A stretch of 64,000 nt of DNA from Carallia brachiata (GCA_021464245.1 JADCRB010000001.1:2896829-2960828); one strand, 5' to 3'. Positions 46,660-59,379 are shown, numbered from the stretch's first letter. Numbers and translations are program-made. Notes: generated by a model not told the origin, from the letters alone.

Positions 46660-49050
46660 ATTTGAAACTTTGGTGAAAATTAACACAATTCTCATATTCA
46701 ATATTACTTTTACTGTTGATTTTCATCTTCTATTTGGTTTTTAGGGTAAAGGTATTCATTTTTTTAATGTTATTCAATGCTAAGAATTGAAATATATTCC
46801 ATAATTCATGATTCCAAAACAAAATTTGGCATGCAATACAATGGCGTTTCTTGCCACCAAGTTCCTTTTTTTTTTTTTTTTCTATTCAGTGAAATTGATG
46901 CTGCTTGCACAATTTGTCTGGTTTTGGGATTGTTAGTTGTTTCTCATTTTTTTTACATGGCAAGTGGCATAACATTCAAAAAAATCATTACATGGCACCT
47001 GCACCTCTAATTTCTTCTGCCTTTGTTTAAAAAATAAAAACTTTTATCTAGAAGTTCGGCCTTTCAAAGCTTTGAAGGCTCGGCTTGCGCATGGACAAAT
47101 TTTGTGGAGCCCCCAATTTCTTGACCCATTGTATCTCGCCACATCGCGTACACCCTAGCATGTGATGACCATTGACCAACGACGAAGAGCTATAATGGGG
47201 AGCGATGGAACGAAGGATAGGACCACATTGAGGCCTACTGGCAATAATGCACGTAATTTACATTATCTTATGCGCCATGCGGTTCCAATGGACATTTTGA
47301 AGATAAAACTGTGTACGACAATTGATTGATCCATAGAAAATACGGAAAAGATTGGGAGTTCGATTGGGATGTCTTGATTTTTGTTTTAAAGTGTTTGAAA
47401 AGAGTAAGTAATTGTCAACTTTTTATAATTGTTATGACAAAAAAGAGTAATAAGAAATAAAGTGATAGTTGAATATTTTTGTTTAAAAAGAGTAATTAAC
47501 TGTCAATTTTTTACAACTGTTATGATAAAAAAGAATAATAAAAAATATAGTGATAGTTTATGTTTCAATTTTTTGTTACTCTTTCTATCAATAAAGTTAT
47601 AATAATTTAATAGTTGATTACTCTTTTCAAAAAATCGGGAGAGAGGGCTGGGGCTCTAAAACAAAGCCCTAGAAAATATTGTGTGTAATATACCTACGTG
47701 TATATAGAGGTATCTTTCAGTACTCATATCAAACTTGAAATTTATGATAACTCCACAAAATGACATTTTGAGATGTAAATATGTTATCTTGTCATAAACC
47801 AATAATTAAAATTAGAGTTCAACCCCACCTACTTGACCAACAGAATTCACCGTTCAAATAGAAATTTGATTGTGGAACAATATTACATTATAAAGCAAAG
47901 TATTAGTTGTTAGTCGGTTGATGGCTTCACCACATTTAGGCATTAATAAATGCATTATTTTTTTTTATCAATAAAAAAAATGCTCGTGGGTATGTCAATT
48001 ATAGTATCTATGGGTCTAGACCAAAATAACGCTCGTTTTTTACATGTTCAGTTCAACCACCTCTATAAGGACAGATCCACTACCTAAGTATTGTTGAAAC
48101 TGAATGAGCTTCTCTCACTCCCGGCTTTGATGTTAACGAGTTTGAAACCTATGTAGCATGCAAGCACAACTAGCGCTGACAAAACAACTGTATCGTGGAG
48201 ACTCGAACTTAACCAATATGAGGATAAACCAACTAGCTTACCACCAGATTATTACGTCAGGTGGTAATGCATTATCCAATCATATTATATCGTTGTTGTT
48301 GAATTCGGGAACAAAGATAATTAATATAGTCAAATTAAATTTTTAGTCCGACAAATGATAAAAAAGCACGGAATAAAAAAAAAAAAAAAAGAAAAGAAAG
48401 CTATTCTTAGGATTCCATGAATTAATCCACATTTTTCTTATTAATCTATAGTCCTTGCAGGTGCATGTGACATTTGTTACTTCAAATTTTTTATCTTATG
48501 ACCCTAAATACATAATTAGTTGTGATATGGATTCACCTAATAATTATTTTTTAAAATTTATTACACAATTTAATTTTAAATAGTAATATAGTAGTCATAC
48601 AGTTCATCCAACGACATTTAATAATTTACATTTAAATTTTTTTTAATTTTAATAATTTAATGATTCATATTATTTTGTCGTTATTTAGTATTTCTTTTTT
48701 TTTTTTTATGAAATATAGTTTATTGGTCTACCCAATAATTGTTTCTTAACATAAATTATGACAATATTTGATAATATATTTGAAGATACAGTATTACAAT
48801 TTTTGTTGGAACTAATAAAATATAAAAAAATGCTATCTAGAGATTTTTTTTAATTTAAAAATGATCAAAAAAAATATTTCTTTTGGGACATTGGCAAAAA
48901 CAATTCACTAGATTTAGTGCAACAGTTTCTTCAATCATATCCACACTTAAAAGTAACCATCGAGCAATCAATCAACTTAAATTTTGGTTAATTCGTCTCC
49001 ATTATCTCATATTCCATATTCTCTTTGTTTTATTATAGAGGTAGATGTAA
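46660..49050 (+). repeat. HIPP block 3, upstream flank (paralogous to 19300-21530)
   Basis: Collinear with block 2. Insertions specific to this copy are an A/T-rich element at about 47360-47690 and the SINE at 47959-48265. The match stops at 'tattatagaggtagatg', where the R-family repeat begins. Confidence 0.85.
47959..48265 (-). mobile_element. tRNA-derived SINE with 10-bp target duplication
   Basis: It is flanked by perfect AATGCATTAT (47949-47958 and 48266-48275). Block 2 has this site once, without the insert (20692-20701). On the minus strand it begins with a tRNA-like head (A-box-like 'ggtaagctagttgg', B box 'gttcgagtctcc') and ends 'ttgataaaaaaaaa'. All hallmarks of a LINE-mobilised SINE are present. 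About 307 bp. Confidence 0.88.
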
Positions 49051-49985
49051 GAGCTTCTTTTTCTCTCTAAGGTTTTCTCTCTCTCTCTAAGACTCTCTCA
49101 AGCTCCCTTGCTTAAAACCTAGCTAGCTGACAGTGCTTACCGCCACTTGCTACCCGTCCCAAGCTCATTTCCCAGCATTTTCTCCATTTCCTCATACCTC
49201 CCTTTGGTTTCCAGCTCTTATTTATTCTTCCCGGTGATCCATCCTCCAACAAACCCCCAACAAACCATTTGATGGGGCCTTTTGTCTTAGTTTATGTTAG
49301 ATCGGGCTCACATAACGTCACCCACAGCCTTCCAAGCTCTAGATCTGCGTTCTTCGGCATTGTTCCACCACTTTCAAAGTTTTTGGCTGCAGTGCGGACA
49401 TCTCCACCATAGCTGCTGTCACAGTCGTCGTATCAGCCGTCGACGTGCGTGCTCCCGACCCTGCTTTCGTTGCTGGAGCTGTTGTACTAGCCATCAGAGC
49501 GATAGTGACAGACTCAAGTGCTGCCATTCGAACTGACGCTGCCAGTGCCATCCCCGGTGCTGCTGATTCCGTGAGCACAACTGTCTCCGCCATCGGAGTT
49601 TCCACCACCGGTCGCTTTCCCACCATTGCCAACTGCTTTCTTGCCATTGCCGCAATTGTATGGATGTGCTTCTGTTGTGCACTTTTGAGTAGAGTGATTA
49701 GTACTGCCCAAGTTTTTTTTAGTGTATATAAATTTGCTCTTTCGAAAATCGATGTCAAGAGTATCCGAAAGATTTCTGAAGTAGGTCTGCGGGTGGCAGA
49801 ACATGCTGCTGTATGCAGATTTCTCCAGCTAGATTATATATAGTTAACACTCTAAGGTTAGTTAAGTTTAATCGTAGTCTGGTAGTTTATTTCAGATTTT
49901 ATACCCAAGTTATTAATGGTTTGTTTGACCATATGATGTGTAGGTCATGTGCGTCGATTTCTTTTCCTATTATAAGTAGATTTTT
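49045..49985 (+). repeat. R-family repeat, most complete copy
   Basis: A C/T-rich leader ('ttctctctaaggttttctct') is followed by the 'ggggccttttgtctta' segment, a G/C-rich coding-like part rich in Ala/Thr/Ser codons, and the tail shared with 1-330. It replaces the first part of the HIPP upstream block in this copy. It is unclassified; open frames here are not supported as host genes. Confidence 0.5.
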
Positions 49986-50304
49986 CCGAACACCTCGCGT
50001 CAGTTCAGACCAAACTATGTACCTCTGTACCTGATATGAACCATCTCATCTGTGTGCTTAATTAGCAATGTACTTTGTGTGGAGAAGGCAGAGTGGGTTA
50101 ATCAAAGCTAGCACCGCCTAGCCCTAGCACATGCAAAGAAAAGGTTGGCAAGGTTGGCTTCTTATATCGACAATAATTCTGTTTTAGGAGTGAAAATGAG
50201 AAAGTAAGGACAGTTTTAAAATCTAAGAAAGAAATATTGGGATTATATATCTAGGCAAGGAAAATAATTAGAAAATTAATTTATGCGTTAAACAATAAAT
50301 TGTA
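49986..50304 (+). repeat. HIPP upstream block, copy 3 of 3 (5' truncated)
   Basis: It starts at 'cagaccaaactatgtacctc' and follows the other copies to 'gcgttaaacaataaattgta', where a 2.2-kb insert begins. Confidence 0.75.
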
Positions 50305-52520
50305 GGTGAATTTTATTTTGACCCCCCTAAAAACTCCCCTTTTAGGGGAGTCAAATTAACTCCAATACAAACTTTAAGGATAAAACCGGTTGCTTGTAAA
50401 TGTAAAAATAAAATAAAAAAAAAGAACCAGCTATTTCAATGGCTCATTGGAAGGAATCTTATTTTAGAATTCCTTCCAAATTTGTCCATCTTATAAATTT
50501 GCTAAATTTCCCCCTTCAATTATTCAATAAATATTTTATAATTTGATAGATTTTATACTGTTCATAAAATCATCCCAAATTGTCATCAATCCCAAAGAAA
50601 GGTACTACAATTTTATGAAAAATTAGGTACAAAAAATACATTTGATAATGATAAAATTAGTTCTTAATTTCAATTGAATAAAATCTTTATAAATAAGCGA
50701 ATTCTACGTAGCAATAACACTAGATAAATTTTATAACAATGAAATTATGTATACCGACAACTAAGTGATTTAGAAGTAAAGTAGACATATAATAATAAAA
50801 GTGAATCTTTATTGAAACTAATCTTCTGTTTTCATTGATCAGTCACAAGTTTAGGAGCAATACTGTGAAACTTTCGATTTTTACAGTTGCTCAAATCATT
50901 TTTTTTAAAGTAAATATAATCTAACTTTTAGTTAACGTATTGCTTACTTTTCGCAAATTATGTATGAAATACTCTAAGTTAAGTAAGGTAACATGTTACT
51001 TAACCTCCAGAAATTACGTAAAAGTTCTCTAAATTTGAATAAAATTATGTTTCATTTAAACAATTATTGAAATCAAGAAATTTTTATTCACATATGGTCC
51101 TTTTTTTACTTTTTGTTACATAAAATGTAAAGTGTTACTTAACTTCCGGAAATTAAGTAAAAATTCTTTAAATTTGAGTAACATTATGTTTAACTTAAGT
51201 AGTTACTCAAATCAAGAATTTTTTTATTTATATATGGCCTTTTTTAATTTTTTTTGAATGTAAGGTAACGTGTTACTCAACTTTAAGAAATTATGTAAAA
51301 ATTCTCTAAATTTGAGTAACATATATTTCACTTAAGTAGTTACTCAAATTAAGAATTTTTTATTCATATATGGCCTTTTTTCACTTTTTGTTGATTGTAA
51401 GGTAACGTTTTACTCAACATCCAGAAATTACGTAAAAATTCTTTAAATTTAAGTAACATTATGTTTCACTTAAATAGTTACTCAAACCAATAATCTTTTA
51501 TTCACATATGGCCTTTTTTTTTTTTTTTTTACTTTTTATTGAATGTAAGTTAACATGTTACTCAATTTACAAAAATTCGGTAAAAATTCTCTAAATTTGA
51601 GTAACATTATGTTTTAGTTAAATAACTACTCAAATCAAGAATTTTTTATTCACATATGACCTTTTTTTACTTTTTGTTGAATGTAAGGTAATGCATTACT
51701 CAACTTCCAGAAATTACGTAAAAATTTTCTAAATTTGAGTAACATATATTTCACTTAAGTAATTACTTAAGTTAAGAATTTTTTCATTTGCATATGGCAT
51801 TTTTTTGTATTTTTTGTTAAATGTAAGGAAACGTGTTACTTGGCTTCTGAAAATTATATAAAAATTCTCTAAATGTAGTTACTCAAATCAAGAAATTTTA
51901 ATTCATATATGGTCTTTTTTTACTTTTTATTAAAAGTAAGGTAACTTATTGCTTAACTTCTGAAAATTACGTAAAAAATACTTTAAATTTGAATAACATT
52001 ATGTTTCACTTAAACAATTACTCTAATCAAGAATTTTTTAATTCAATTATGAATTTTTTTTAACTTTTTGTGGAATGTAGGGTAATAAATTGTAGAAATT
52101 CTGAAATAATTTTTTGTATTATAATAACATTATAATTCACGTAAGCATTTATTGAAATCAAGTTTTTTTGTTTTTTTTTCAATTTTGTATAAATTTAAAA
52201 AAATGTCTTTTTTTTTGTAATAATACAAATTTTTTGCTATTGCTCAAATGAAAAAAAGAACCGTAATATTAAATGGTAATTAAAATTAATGCCATGCTTT
52301 TTTTAGGACAAAAAATTATTTTTGCTACATGACTATTGCTTGTGTTCTTACGTCTCTTGTATTTAACAACCATTAGAATTAGTATTAATTGGAAAATGGC
52401 TGGGCATAATTGGTTATCAAAACAAACCTAAAATTAATCCAACAAATAACCTTATGATTTTAAGGAGAGTCTAACGTATCCTCATAAAATAAGAGTGAAA
52501 TTAATAAATATTTAAGTTAT
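50305..52520. mobile_element. 2.2-kb insertion in the HIPP copy 3 promoter, unclassified
   Basis: Copy 1 runs 'aaacaataaattgtatgataaaattt' without a break; here the two halves are separated by 2.2 kb. The left end reads 'ggtgaattttattttgaccc' and is followed by a hairpin 'ctccccttttaggggag' (about 50336-50352). The interior carries the tandem array. Its left end resembles the MITE termini at 52851 and 63681, but I found no matching right terminus. Confidence 0.5.
50930..52150 (+). repeat. Tandem array of ~140-bp units, about nine copies
   Basis: Units share 'tattcacatatggccttttt', 'tgaatgtaaggtaacgtgtt', 'actcaacttccagaaattac' and 'gtaaaaattctctaaatttg'. The 'catatgg' marker recurs near 51085, 51227, 51364, 51505, 51650, 51790, 51905 and 52040, so the period is about 115-145 bp. 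Units are diverged rather than identical. Confidence 0.85.
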
Positions 52521-52683
52521 ATGATAAAATTTATTACTTAACTTTAATAAAATTTAAATTTAATATTTTACACAAATTTTAATTTTTTTAACCAGTAGGT
52601 TTACGAATTGGTGGTCCGCAACCAATCTAAACAAGGTAACGGCGACAAAATTGGTCATCATATGAAATTCAACAAATGATCAC

Positions 52684-52689
52684 CACGTG
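52684..52689 (+). promoter_or_regulatory. G-box / ABRE-like CACGTG upstream of HIPP copy 3
   Basis: 'caccacgtgtcaaaattcat', about 610 bp before the ATG. It is the third conserved copy of this site. Confidence 0.45.
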
Positions 52690-52850
52690 TCAAAATTCAT
52701 TGGGTACAAGGTGTACGGAATCAACACTCTCACGTCAACACTCTTACGTCAATACTCTTACGTCTGCTAACGTAAGATGCAACTACTTGGAAACCGGATT
52801 TCTAAATTCACTAAAGTCGTTTTTGTCAACAATAAGTTAACTTAATTTTA

Positions 52851-53016
52851 AGGTGATTGATAATATATTTTTTTTAAGGAGTAAAATTAATTTATTATTT
52901 AATATTATTTAAATATTATTTTTAATATTTTTATTTAAGTAGATCTCATTTATTGTATAATATAAAATTATAAATAAATTATACTCACTTATAAAAAGAG
53001 TCAAAATAGAAATCCT
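52851..53016. mobile_element. ~166-bp MITE in the HIPP copy 3 promoter
   Basis: It begins 'aggtgattgataatat' and ends 'gtcaaaatagaaatcct'. TTA is present on both sides and the insert is absent from copy 1 ('aattttaaatataaat'). The element at 63681-63857 is the same family in reverse: shared 'tatttaagtagaYcYcattt' and 'attgtata' core. Confidence 0.65.
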
Positions 53017-53296
53017 TTATAAACAAAAATAAAATTTTAAGTGAGTCTAGTTAAAATAAAAAAATAAAAAATTAATTTATATAATATAATATTATGTATA
53101 TGTTATACTTATAAAAAATAATAAAATTAGTGAGCACCCTTAATTTATATTTATATTGCACAAAGTGAGTCCTTATAAATGATACCGGCCCTCTTAGGAA
53201 CCCTGCTTTACTCATAATTCCACATTTCAAGCATCCCCAGCTCTACTCCTCTTCTGTCATTCCCAGGGTCATCAAGATCCTTCTACATTCACAACA

Positions 53297-55971
53297 ATGG
53301 CAGAAAAGGTATGTGGATACTATTATTTTTTCTATCTCTTTTTCACTTGGCAAGCACTTGTTTTTTCCTTCCTCTTTCTGTGGTGGGTGTTTTTTCTGTT
53401 TCCTTTCTTCTCACAGTTCTCGTTTTGTTTCTACTTTCGGGTATCTCCGCTTCCATTTCATCTGTGTCAGATTGTCAGTACCATGTGTCAGACTGTCAGT
53501 ACCATCTGTGTGGGATAAGAAAATTTTTAGTCTTATAGGTTTGAGTTTTTTCAAATTGAGTCTTATAATTTAAGACATTTTCATTTAAGTTATAAATGTT
53601 GCTGATTTCATTTCAATCGAGTCCAATCATTAATGGAATACGGTTTGATTGTTAATTTAGATATTGGATAGATTAAAATATTATTTTTAAAAGGAAATAC
53701 ATGAAAAAATATTTAAAAATCAATTTAAAATATTTATAAAGTATAAAAAACGTATTTTGAACATTGCCAATAAAAAATATATTTTACTTTAAAAATCTAT
53801 AAAAATTAATAAAAATGAACATTACTAATAATTTCTCAAAAATATGTATCATATGCATAAAAAATGTAAAAAAAGTTTTAAAAAATTCAATGTTTTCTAA
53901 ACTTAAATGGATTCATTTCAATTGAGTATAATTTTAGACAGAAGAGACTTTGACCATTAAATATGGCCGTTGACCACATTACAAAATTGCAAAAAACATA
54001 AAAAAAAAATCTTAAAAAACTATAGCAATGAAAAAAAAAAGTACGAAATCTGTATAAAAAAGTATTTTACTTTAAAAACCTATAAAAATTAACAAATACA
54101 TAAAAAAAAATATTATTAGCAAATACATTTTCTCAAAAATACAATCATATGCATTGAAATTTTTCTAAAAATTTCAAAACATTTTCAGAAATTCTAAAAA
54201 TTCAAAAATAAATCTAAAAAAATTTATAAAGTTTAAAAAATTCAAAATGAAATTTCATTTTAATAAAAATCAAAAATTTTAAAAATAAAACCCAAAAATG
54301 TTTTAAAAATTTTGAAAAAACAATAAGAGTTGAAAAATTATAAAGTTTCTAAAACTTTTAAAAAAATTCTAAATTTAAGAACCTTAAAATTTTAAAAGGT
54401 TTAATATTAAAAAAATTATCAATTTTTTAGTGTCATTTTAATTCAAAATTAATAAAAATAAGACATATGAAAAAATATAAAAAATAAAAATTTCTCACAT
54501 TCCCCCCTAGCTCTTCTCCTCTCCCATAAAAAATACACCACTTCTCCCATACAGTAAAATACATTTTTTGTTGGCAATGTTCAAAATATGCTTTTTATAT
54601 GGTATAAGTATTTTAAATTGATTTTTAAATTTTTTATTCATGTATTTCGTTTTGAAAATAATATTTTAATCGATCAAATATCTAAATTAACAGTCAAACC
54701 GTATTCCGTTAATGATTGGACTCGATTGGAATGAAATCAGCAACAAGTATTTTTAAAATTTGGATTTTTATTAAAATGAAATTTCATTTTGAATTTTTTA
54801 AACTTTATAAATTTTTTTAGATTTACTTTTGAATTTTTAGAATTTTTGAAAAATTTTGGAAAATTTTTTTCACCTTTTTTACAAAAAAAAATTTAATATG
54901 CATATGATATGTAATTTTGAGACATTATTAGCAATGTTCATTTTTATTGATTTTTATAAATTTTTAAAATAAAATATATTTTTTATTGACAATGTTCAAA
55001 ATAAGCTTTTTATACGGTATAAGTATTTTAAATTAATTTTTAAATATTATTTTCATGTATTTCCTTTTAAAAATAATATTTTAATCGATTAAATACCCAA
55101 ATTAACGGTCAAACCGTATTCCATTAATGATTGGACTCGATTGAAATGAAATCAGTAACGTTTAGGACTTAAATGAAAACGCCTTAACTTATAAAACTCA
55201 ATTGAGAAAAACTCAAACATATAGGATTAAAAATTTGTTTATCCCCCATATGTGTCAGTACCATGTTTCAGTTATAATTCTTTCTTGTCTGCAATGCCCA
55301 AAAGAAAATTCTTTGTTTCTTTGTGATCAGTGAGACAAAGTTTATAATTTCCTCTGCATCAATTTTTTTTTTTTTTGGCTTTATAAAAGTAGTAAGTTTT
55401 TTTGTACATGAAATTACACAATGTTACAGGTTACAACAATGGCTATTAGAGTTGACCTCGGCTGTGACAAATGCCGCAAGAAGATCAAGAAAGTGCTGTG
55501 CAAAATCCCTCGTGAGTACTCCTGTCATTACCCAATTTTTCATGGAAATTCAAGGATAGTGACTGAGTTTGTTTCTTGGAATTTTTGGTGTCTTTATGAA
55601 CAAGAGAAATTCAGAGCCAGACATACGATGAGAAGTCAAACACAGTGACTATCACTGTGGTCGGTCGCTGTCCGGAGAAGGTGAAGGACAAGATTTGCTG
55701 CAAAGCCCGTAATATAATTCTGTGCGGCGTCGACATCATAGTCCCACCGCCTAAAAAGGGTGATGAAAAACCCAAGGATGGAAAGAATGATAAACCTAAA
55801 CCTGGTCAGGACACGCCTAAGCCCCCACAACCAACGCCTTGTTATAGGGTATGCTATGAAGGTTATGGGTGGGGCCCATGTGACCCTTGCATGCCACCCC
55901 CATGTTATTATCCATGTTATGGAAGGCCAGTTTATGACAGCTGGGGCCGCGGCGGCTGCGGAATTCTGTGA
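53297..55971 (+). CDS. HIPP copy 3: short form with transposon in intron 1 and CGIL end
   Basis: Exons 53297-53308, 55430-55511 and 55607-55971 give 152 residues. Intron 1 is 2121 bp instead of 305 or 341 because it holds a MULE-like insert; splice sites remain intact. HMA residues 8-75 have C16-D-K-C19. A Pro/Lys/Gly-rich middle (77-109) and a Cys/Tyr-rich tail follow. It lacks the same four bases as copy 1 near 55960 and stops after CGIL, where Leu at the last position would favour geranylgeranylation. The old tail is still present downstream in another frame but now reads CVTM at its end. Copies 1 and 3 are therefore sisters relative to copy 2. It is likely functional if the enlarged intron is removed properly. 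Confidence 0.82.
53512..55245. mobile_element. MULE-like element with ~370-bp inverted repeats inside HIPP copy 3 intron 1
   Basis: It runs GGGATAA...TTATCCC, with flanks ccatctgtgt and ccatatgtgt (9-10 bp duplication with one mismatch, as expected of Mutator-like elements). Left (53512-53880) and right (54890-55245) arms are long inverted copies sharing 'tcattaatggaatacggttt' and 'ttatttttaaaaggaaatac'. A third, partial arm in the right-hand orientation lies inside at about 54560-54760. No transposase is encoded. Confidence 0.8.
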
Positions 55972-56188
55972 GCAGATGTTCTGATTATGTGTCTGAAGAA
56001 AATCCCAATGCAGCATGCGTAACCATGTGAACTGAACGCACCATCCCTGGTCGTCAATATCATACCATGTCATGATCTTGTAATTGCCTGATTCGCTGAA
56101 ATTTTGAGTCATTTAGTTGGGGGCTGCACATGGGGGAATATCATATTTTCATTGTATTGAGTATAGATATATAGGGGCTTCATGTGAC

Positions 56189-56194
56189 AATAAA
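56189..56194 (+). terminator. Probable polyadenylation signal of HIPP copy 3
   Basis: AATAAA in 'gtgacaataaaagattaata', the same context as the other copies. Confidence 0.5.
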
Positions 56195-56601
56195 AGATTA
56201 ATAAATAAGTTTGGTGAAGTGGGCATTGTTGGACAAGCAATTGTCACCATATATTTCTTTGTTTGTCACTAAATCATACTCGTATATTTCTTGTCACTGA
56301 AAATAGATGAATCATGCCTCCCTTTTATTGAACTTATGCATAATAAATTATTATTATTATTATTTAAATATACGTATATTATTGTTATGGTTTGTATATG
56401 TTATGGTTATAATTTGGTAGTTTTAAGAGAAATCATTCTCTATTAATTTTCCGCATCAAAGTTTATATAAATTTCATATGAATTAAGATACATTTCTCTT
56501 CCTAATTATGTGTGAAAAACATGAAGTTCTAAAGTCTGTTATTAGAATTTTTTACACCTAATTGCTCATGCATAAGTATAACTGCAATTATGTCTCACAT
56601 G

Positions 56602-56619
56602 TGGTATCAGAACGGTGGT
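56602..56619 (+). other. Primer-binding-site-like sequence of an LTR retrotransposon remnant
   Basis: TGGTATCAGAACGGTGG follows '...tctcaca', close to the initiator-Met tRNA primer site TGGTATCAGAGC that follows the 5' LTR of many plant retrotransposons. A preceding LTR of unknown start would end at 56599. No gag or pol is recognisable in the following kilobase. Confidence 0.4.
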
Positions 56620-59379
56620 TTAAGAACTCGTGTTTTTTGCCATTAAAGATTAATAGTTTCTTTCATGTGTTTTCTATTATAATTTGAAACATGAATTTGG
56701 GATGACTAAATGAAGATTTTTGTGATCGTTTTCCCTAACCTAAGAAAATTAGCATCAAAGACATTAGATTTTAATCTTTTGGTCATGCCGTGAAGAATGG
56801 TTCTTATAACCATAAAAGCCTTTATGTTTGTTTTCTTGGTTTGTATGTTTGATTGTTGCCCAAGGGATTAATATGTCCCTTTTCTTTGATGAACTGTTGC
56901 CCAAGAAATCAACTTCTCTTTACTGGTATTTTGTGCACTATAAGTGACCGTATGGGTTAAATTTTTGTTTTATGAATTATTAATTTATTAAAAAAAATGT
57001 TGGTCCAAGGCGTTAGCCATTAAAGCACCGACTAAGGAATTATCTAATTCCTTGTCAAAGAGTCAGAGGTGAAGGAAGGACATTTTTATGGATTTAAAAT
57101 TAAAGTCATAGGACAGGACCATTTTACAGAATGTATTGATCATTAAAGCCAGGTCAAGCCATTGTAAGGAAACTGATGAAAGATTGTCTGTTGTTGGCTT
57201 AGTAGTTTGAAAAGATTATTTCTTGAAAGGATATTAAAGAAGGCCAAAGAACTCTAGGCCAATTGCATTCCGGGTAGTTGTAATTCCGGCTATTGTGCAT
57301 GCGACTCTCTTCTTCCCTATAAATTGCTGGTAATAGAACCCAAGCAAGGTCGCATCACAAACCCAAGGGCTGTGGCAGTGAGTCATGGAACCCAAGACCA
57401 AAGGAAAACAACAAAGGGAAAGACACAAATGGTCGCAGTGGGTTTTCAAAGCCGGAAGCGCCTAATTATATGTTGGTACCGAGTAACCTGATCCATTATA
57501 TAATAACTGCTATATGGTGAAGAAGGAAGGGATACTGAATGTCAAACTTGGGATATAGAGGGGTTCAAAATTTCCAAATCAGAGATACACCATTGGACAA
57601 AAGAATTTGACAATCCCATAACCTGCCGCATCCTTCATCAAAGATTTTGTCCAATGAATTATTGAATGCCGTGTCTTTAAAGAATTGGTCTTGAGGAATT
57701 ACATTTTTTTTTTTTGGGAAATGGTTTAGACACACAGGGAGTGCACCAAGCCGTGCACACAGATGACGTGGAGCCAAAAAAAAATATTTTCGACATGGAA
57801 TGGAGAAGGAAACGTGGCAACTGAAATTTTTTTAATTTCCCTCAGTTTTGCCCCCAAAAACCAAATGTTGAAATGAAGATTTTATCAGTCTTCGCGCCGC
57901 TGCAAGAAACCTTAGGAGAAGACCACCTCTATTCCACGTTTGGGAAAGGGAAAGGGGCATTGTTCATGGTTGGATGTTCTTGGAAGTAGGACCATATCAG
58001 AAATTTGGAAGTGGCAAGAATGAGCCGGAGAAGTGGGTAAGTAGAAGAAGGGTGGCTGTAAAGATGCAGATGCAATGTCAGATGTAAGAATTAGTGACGA
58101 GAAGACGGGCCAAAATCAACGAATTTGAGAGAAAGCTGAACGGGTAAAGGATTAAATTGAGAATGTCCTTTTTTTGTGTGTATTTTCAAATTAATTGTCG
58201 TTGATGTGAATGTAATGAAAATGGATTTATACAATTATTATGTTGTTTAGCTTTGTATAAACTAATTTGATTTTTCTATATATCGATGTTGATGAGAATA
58301 TGAAATCTGTAAGGTATGATAATCAATGAACGTAAAGGATGAAAACTTGAACTGTATAAAGTAAAATGGGCGTGATTTTTGAAAGTTGAAGGCAGATATT
58401 TGTGTGTATTGTAAACATGTTGTACCATTTTTTTATTTTGTGGTTGATGATAGTTTATTAATCTGTTCCTGGATGTAAGATTTGAGGAGGATTTTGGGCA
58501 AGTGATTTTTTTTTTTAAATATGTTAATTAGATGATTGCTTTTATGGTACTATTGCTGATGCTAATGGTGGTGGTTGGTTGGTAGTATTTAGGAAAAAGT
58601 GTTTAAGGAGCAAATTTATAACCTGAGTTCACTGTCATCTACGCCAGTTTATTTAGTCTCACTGTTGTGATAGCCATATATTTTCTGTTCATAAACATCT
58701 AATTTATCATTGATGCTCTAGAATGGATGCAAGAAATAACATAAATATATTGAAAGCTCTGTCTTTGTCTTCTTCTCCTCTTGTTATTTTAGCAACTTCC
58801 CACCTCTTGACTCCTAATTTCTTCTCCTTGACTGATGGACCTTGAGACCTACCATTTGAAATACAAACTATCCAATTATTGCAACATTGTATTGATTTGC
58901 ATGTTTGCGAGCATAACAAAAAGAGTGGTTCTCGCAAATGGTTTGTGAACAAAAAGCTTTGAAGATGTGAAGTGAAGGTTCATGGAGCAATTTTAGGCCC
59001 AGTACATGTAGGTCGGTTGCTGTGGCAGGAAGCTGGATTTACACAATTAACGGAGTTAATAAGTTGAAGAGAATGTGATACACCTATTATAGGAACAATT
59101 ACTGAGAAATTAGAATCTTTTTGGTTATGAGATACAACAGGTCTTCTCAAGTTTATTTTCAAAGTAATGTGGCAAAGTATGAAGAAATAATTTAAACCCT
59201 TAATAAAGAATAGTAATGTTAGGTTGACAGATGGTTAGTTATCCCAATTTTTGCCATTGAGGATATGTGGCCAGCAGCAAAAATGTTTAGAAATTATGTC
59301 TTTGAGCCAGGTGCATGAGTAATCAAGGTTACAGGAGCCTCTCATGGAAGGAATGTTGAAGCATTAGAGACTTATTTGG
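56620..59379. other. Gene-poor region, probably retroelement debris
   Basis: No coding region can be supported. Short open frames at 57449-57234, 57777-57565, 58952-58707 and 59162-58980 (all -) have no recognisable domains. Confidence 0.45.

Noticed and set aside
49294..49843. Several overlapping 80-140 residue frames
   Set aside because: All six frames stay open by composition of the R repeat; no recognisable protein.
50930..52150. CRISPR-like reading of the regular repeats
   Set aside because: Units are ~140 bp, contiguous and diverged, with no spacers; plant nuclear DNA.
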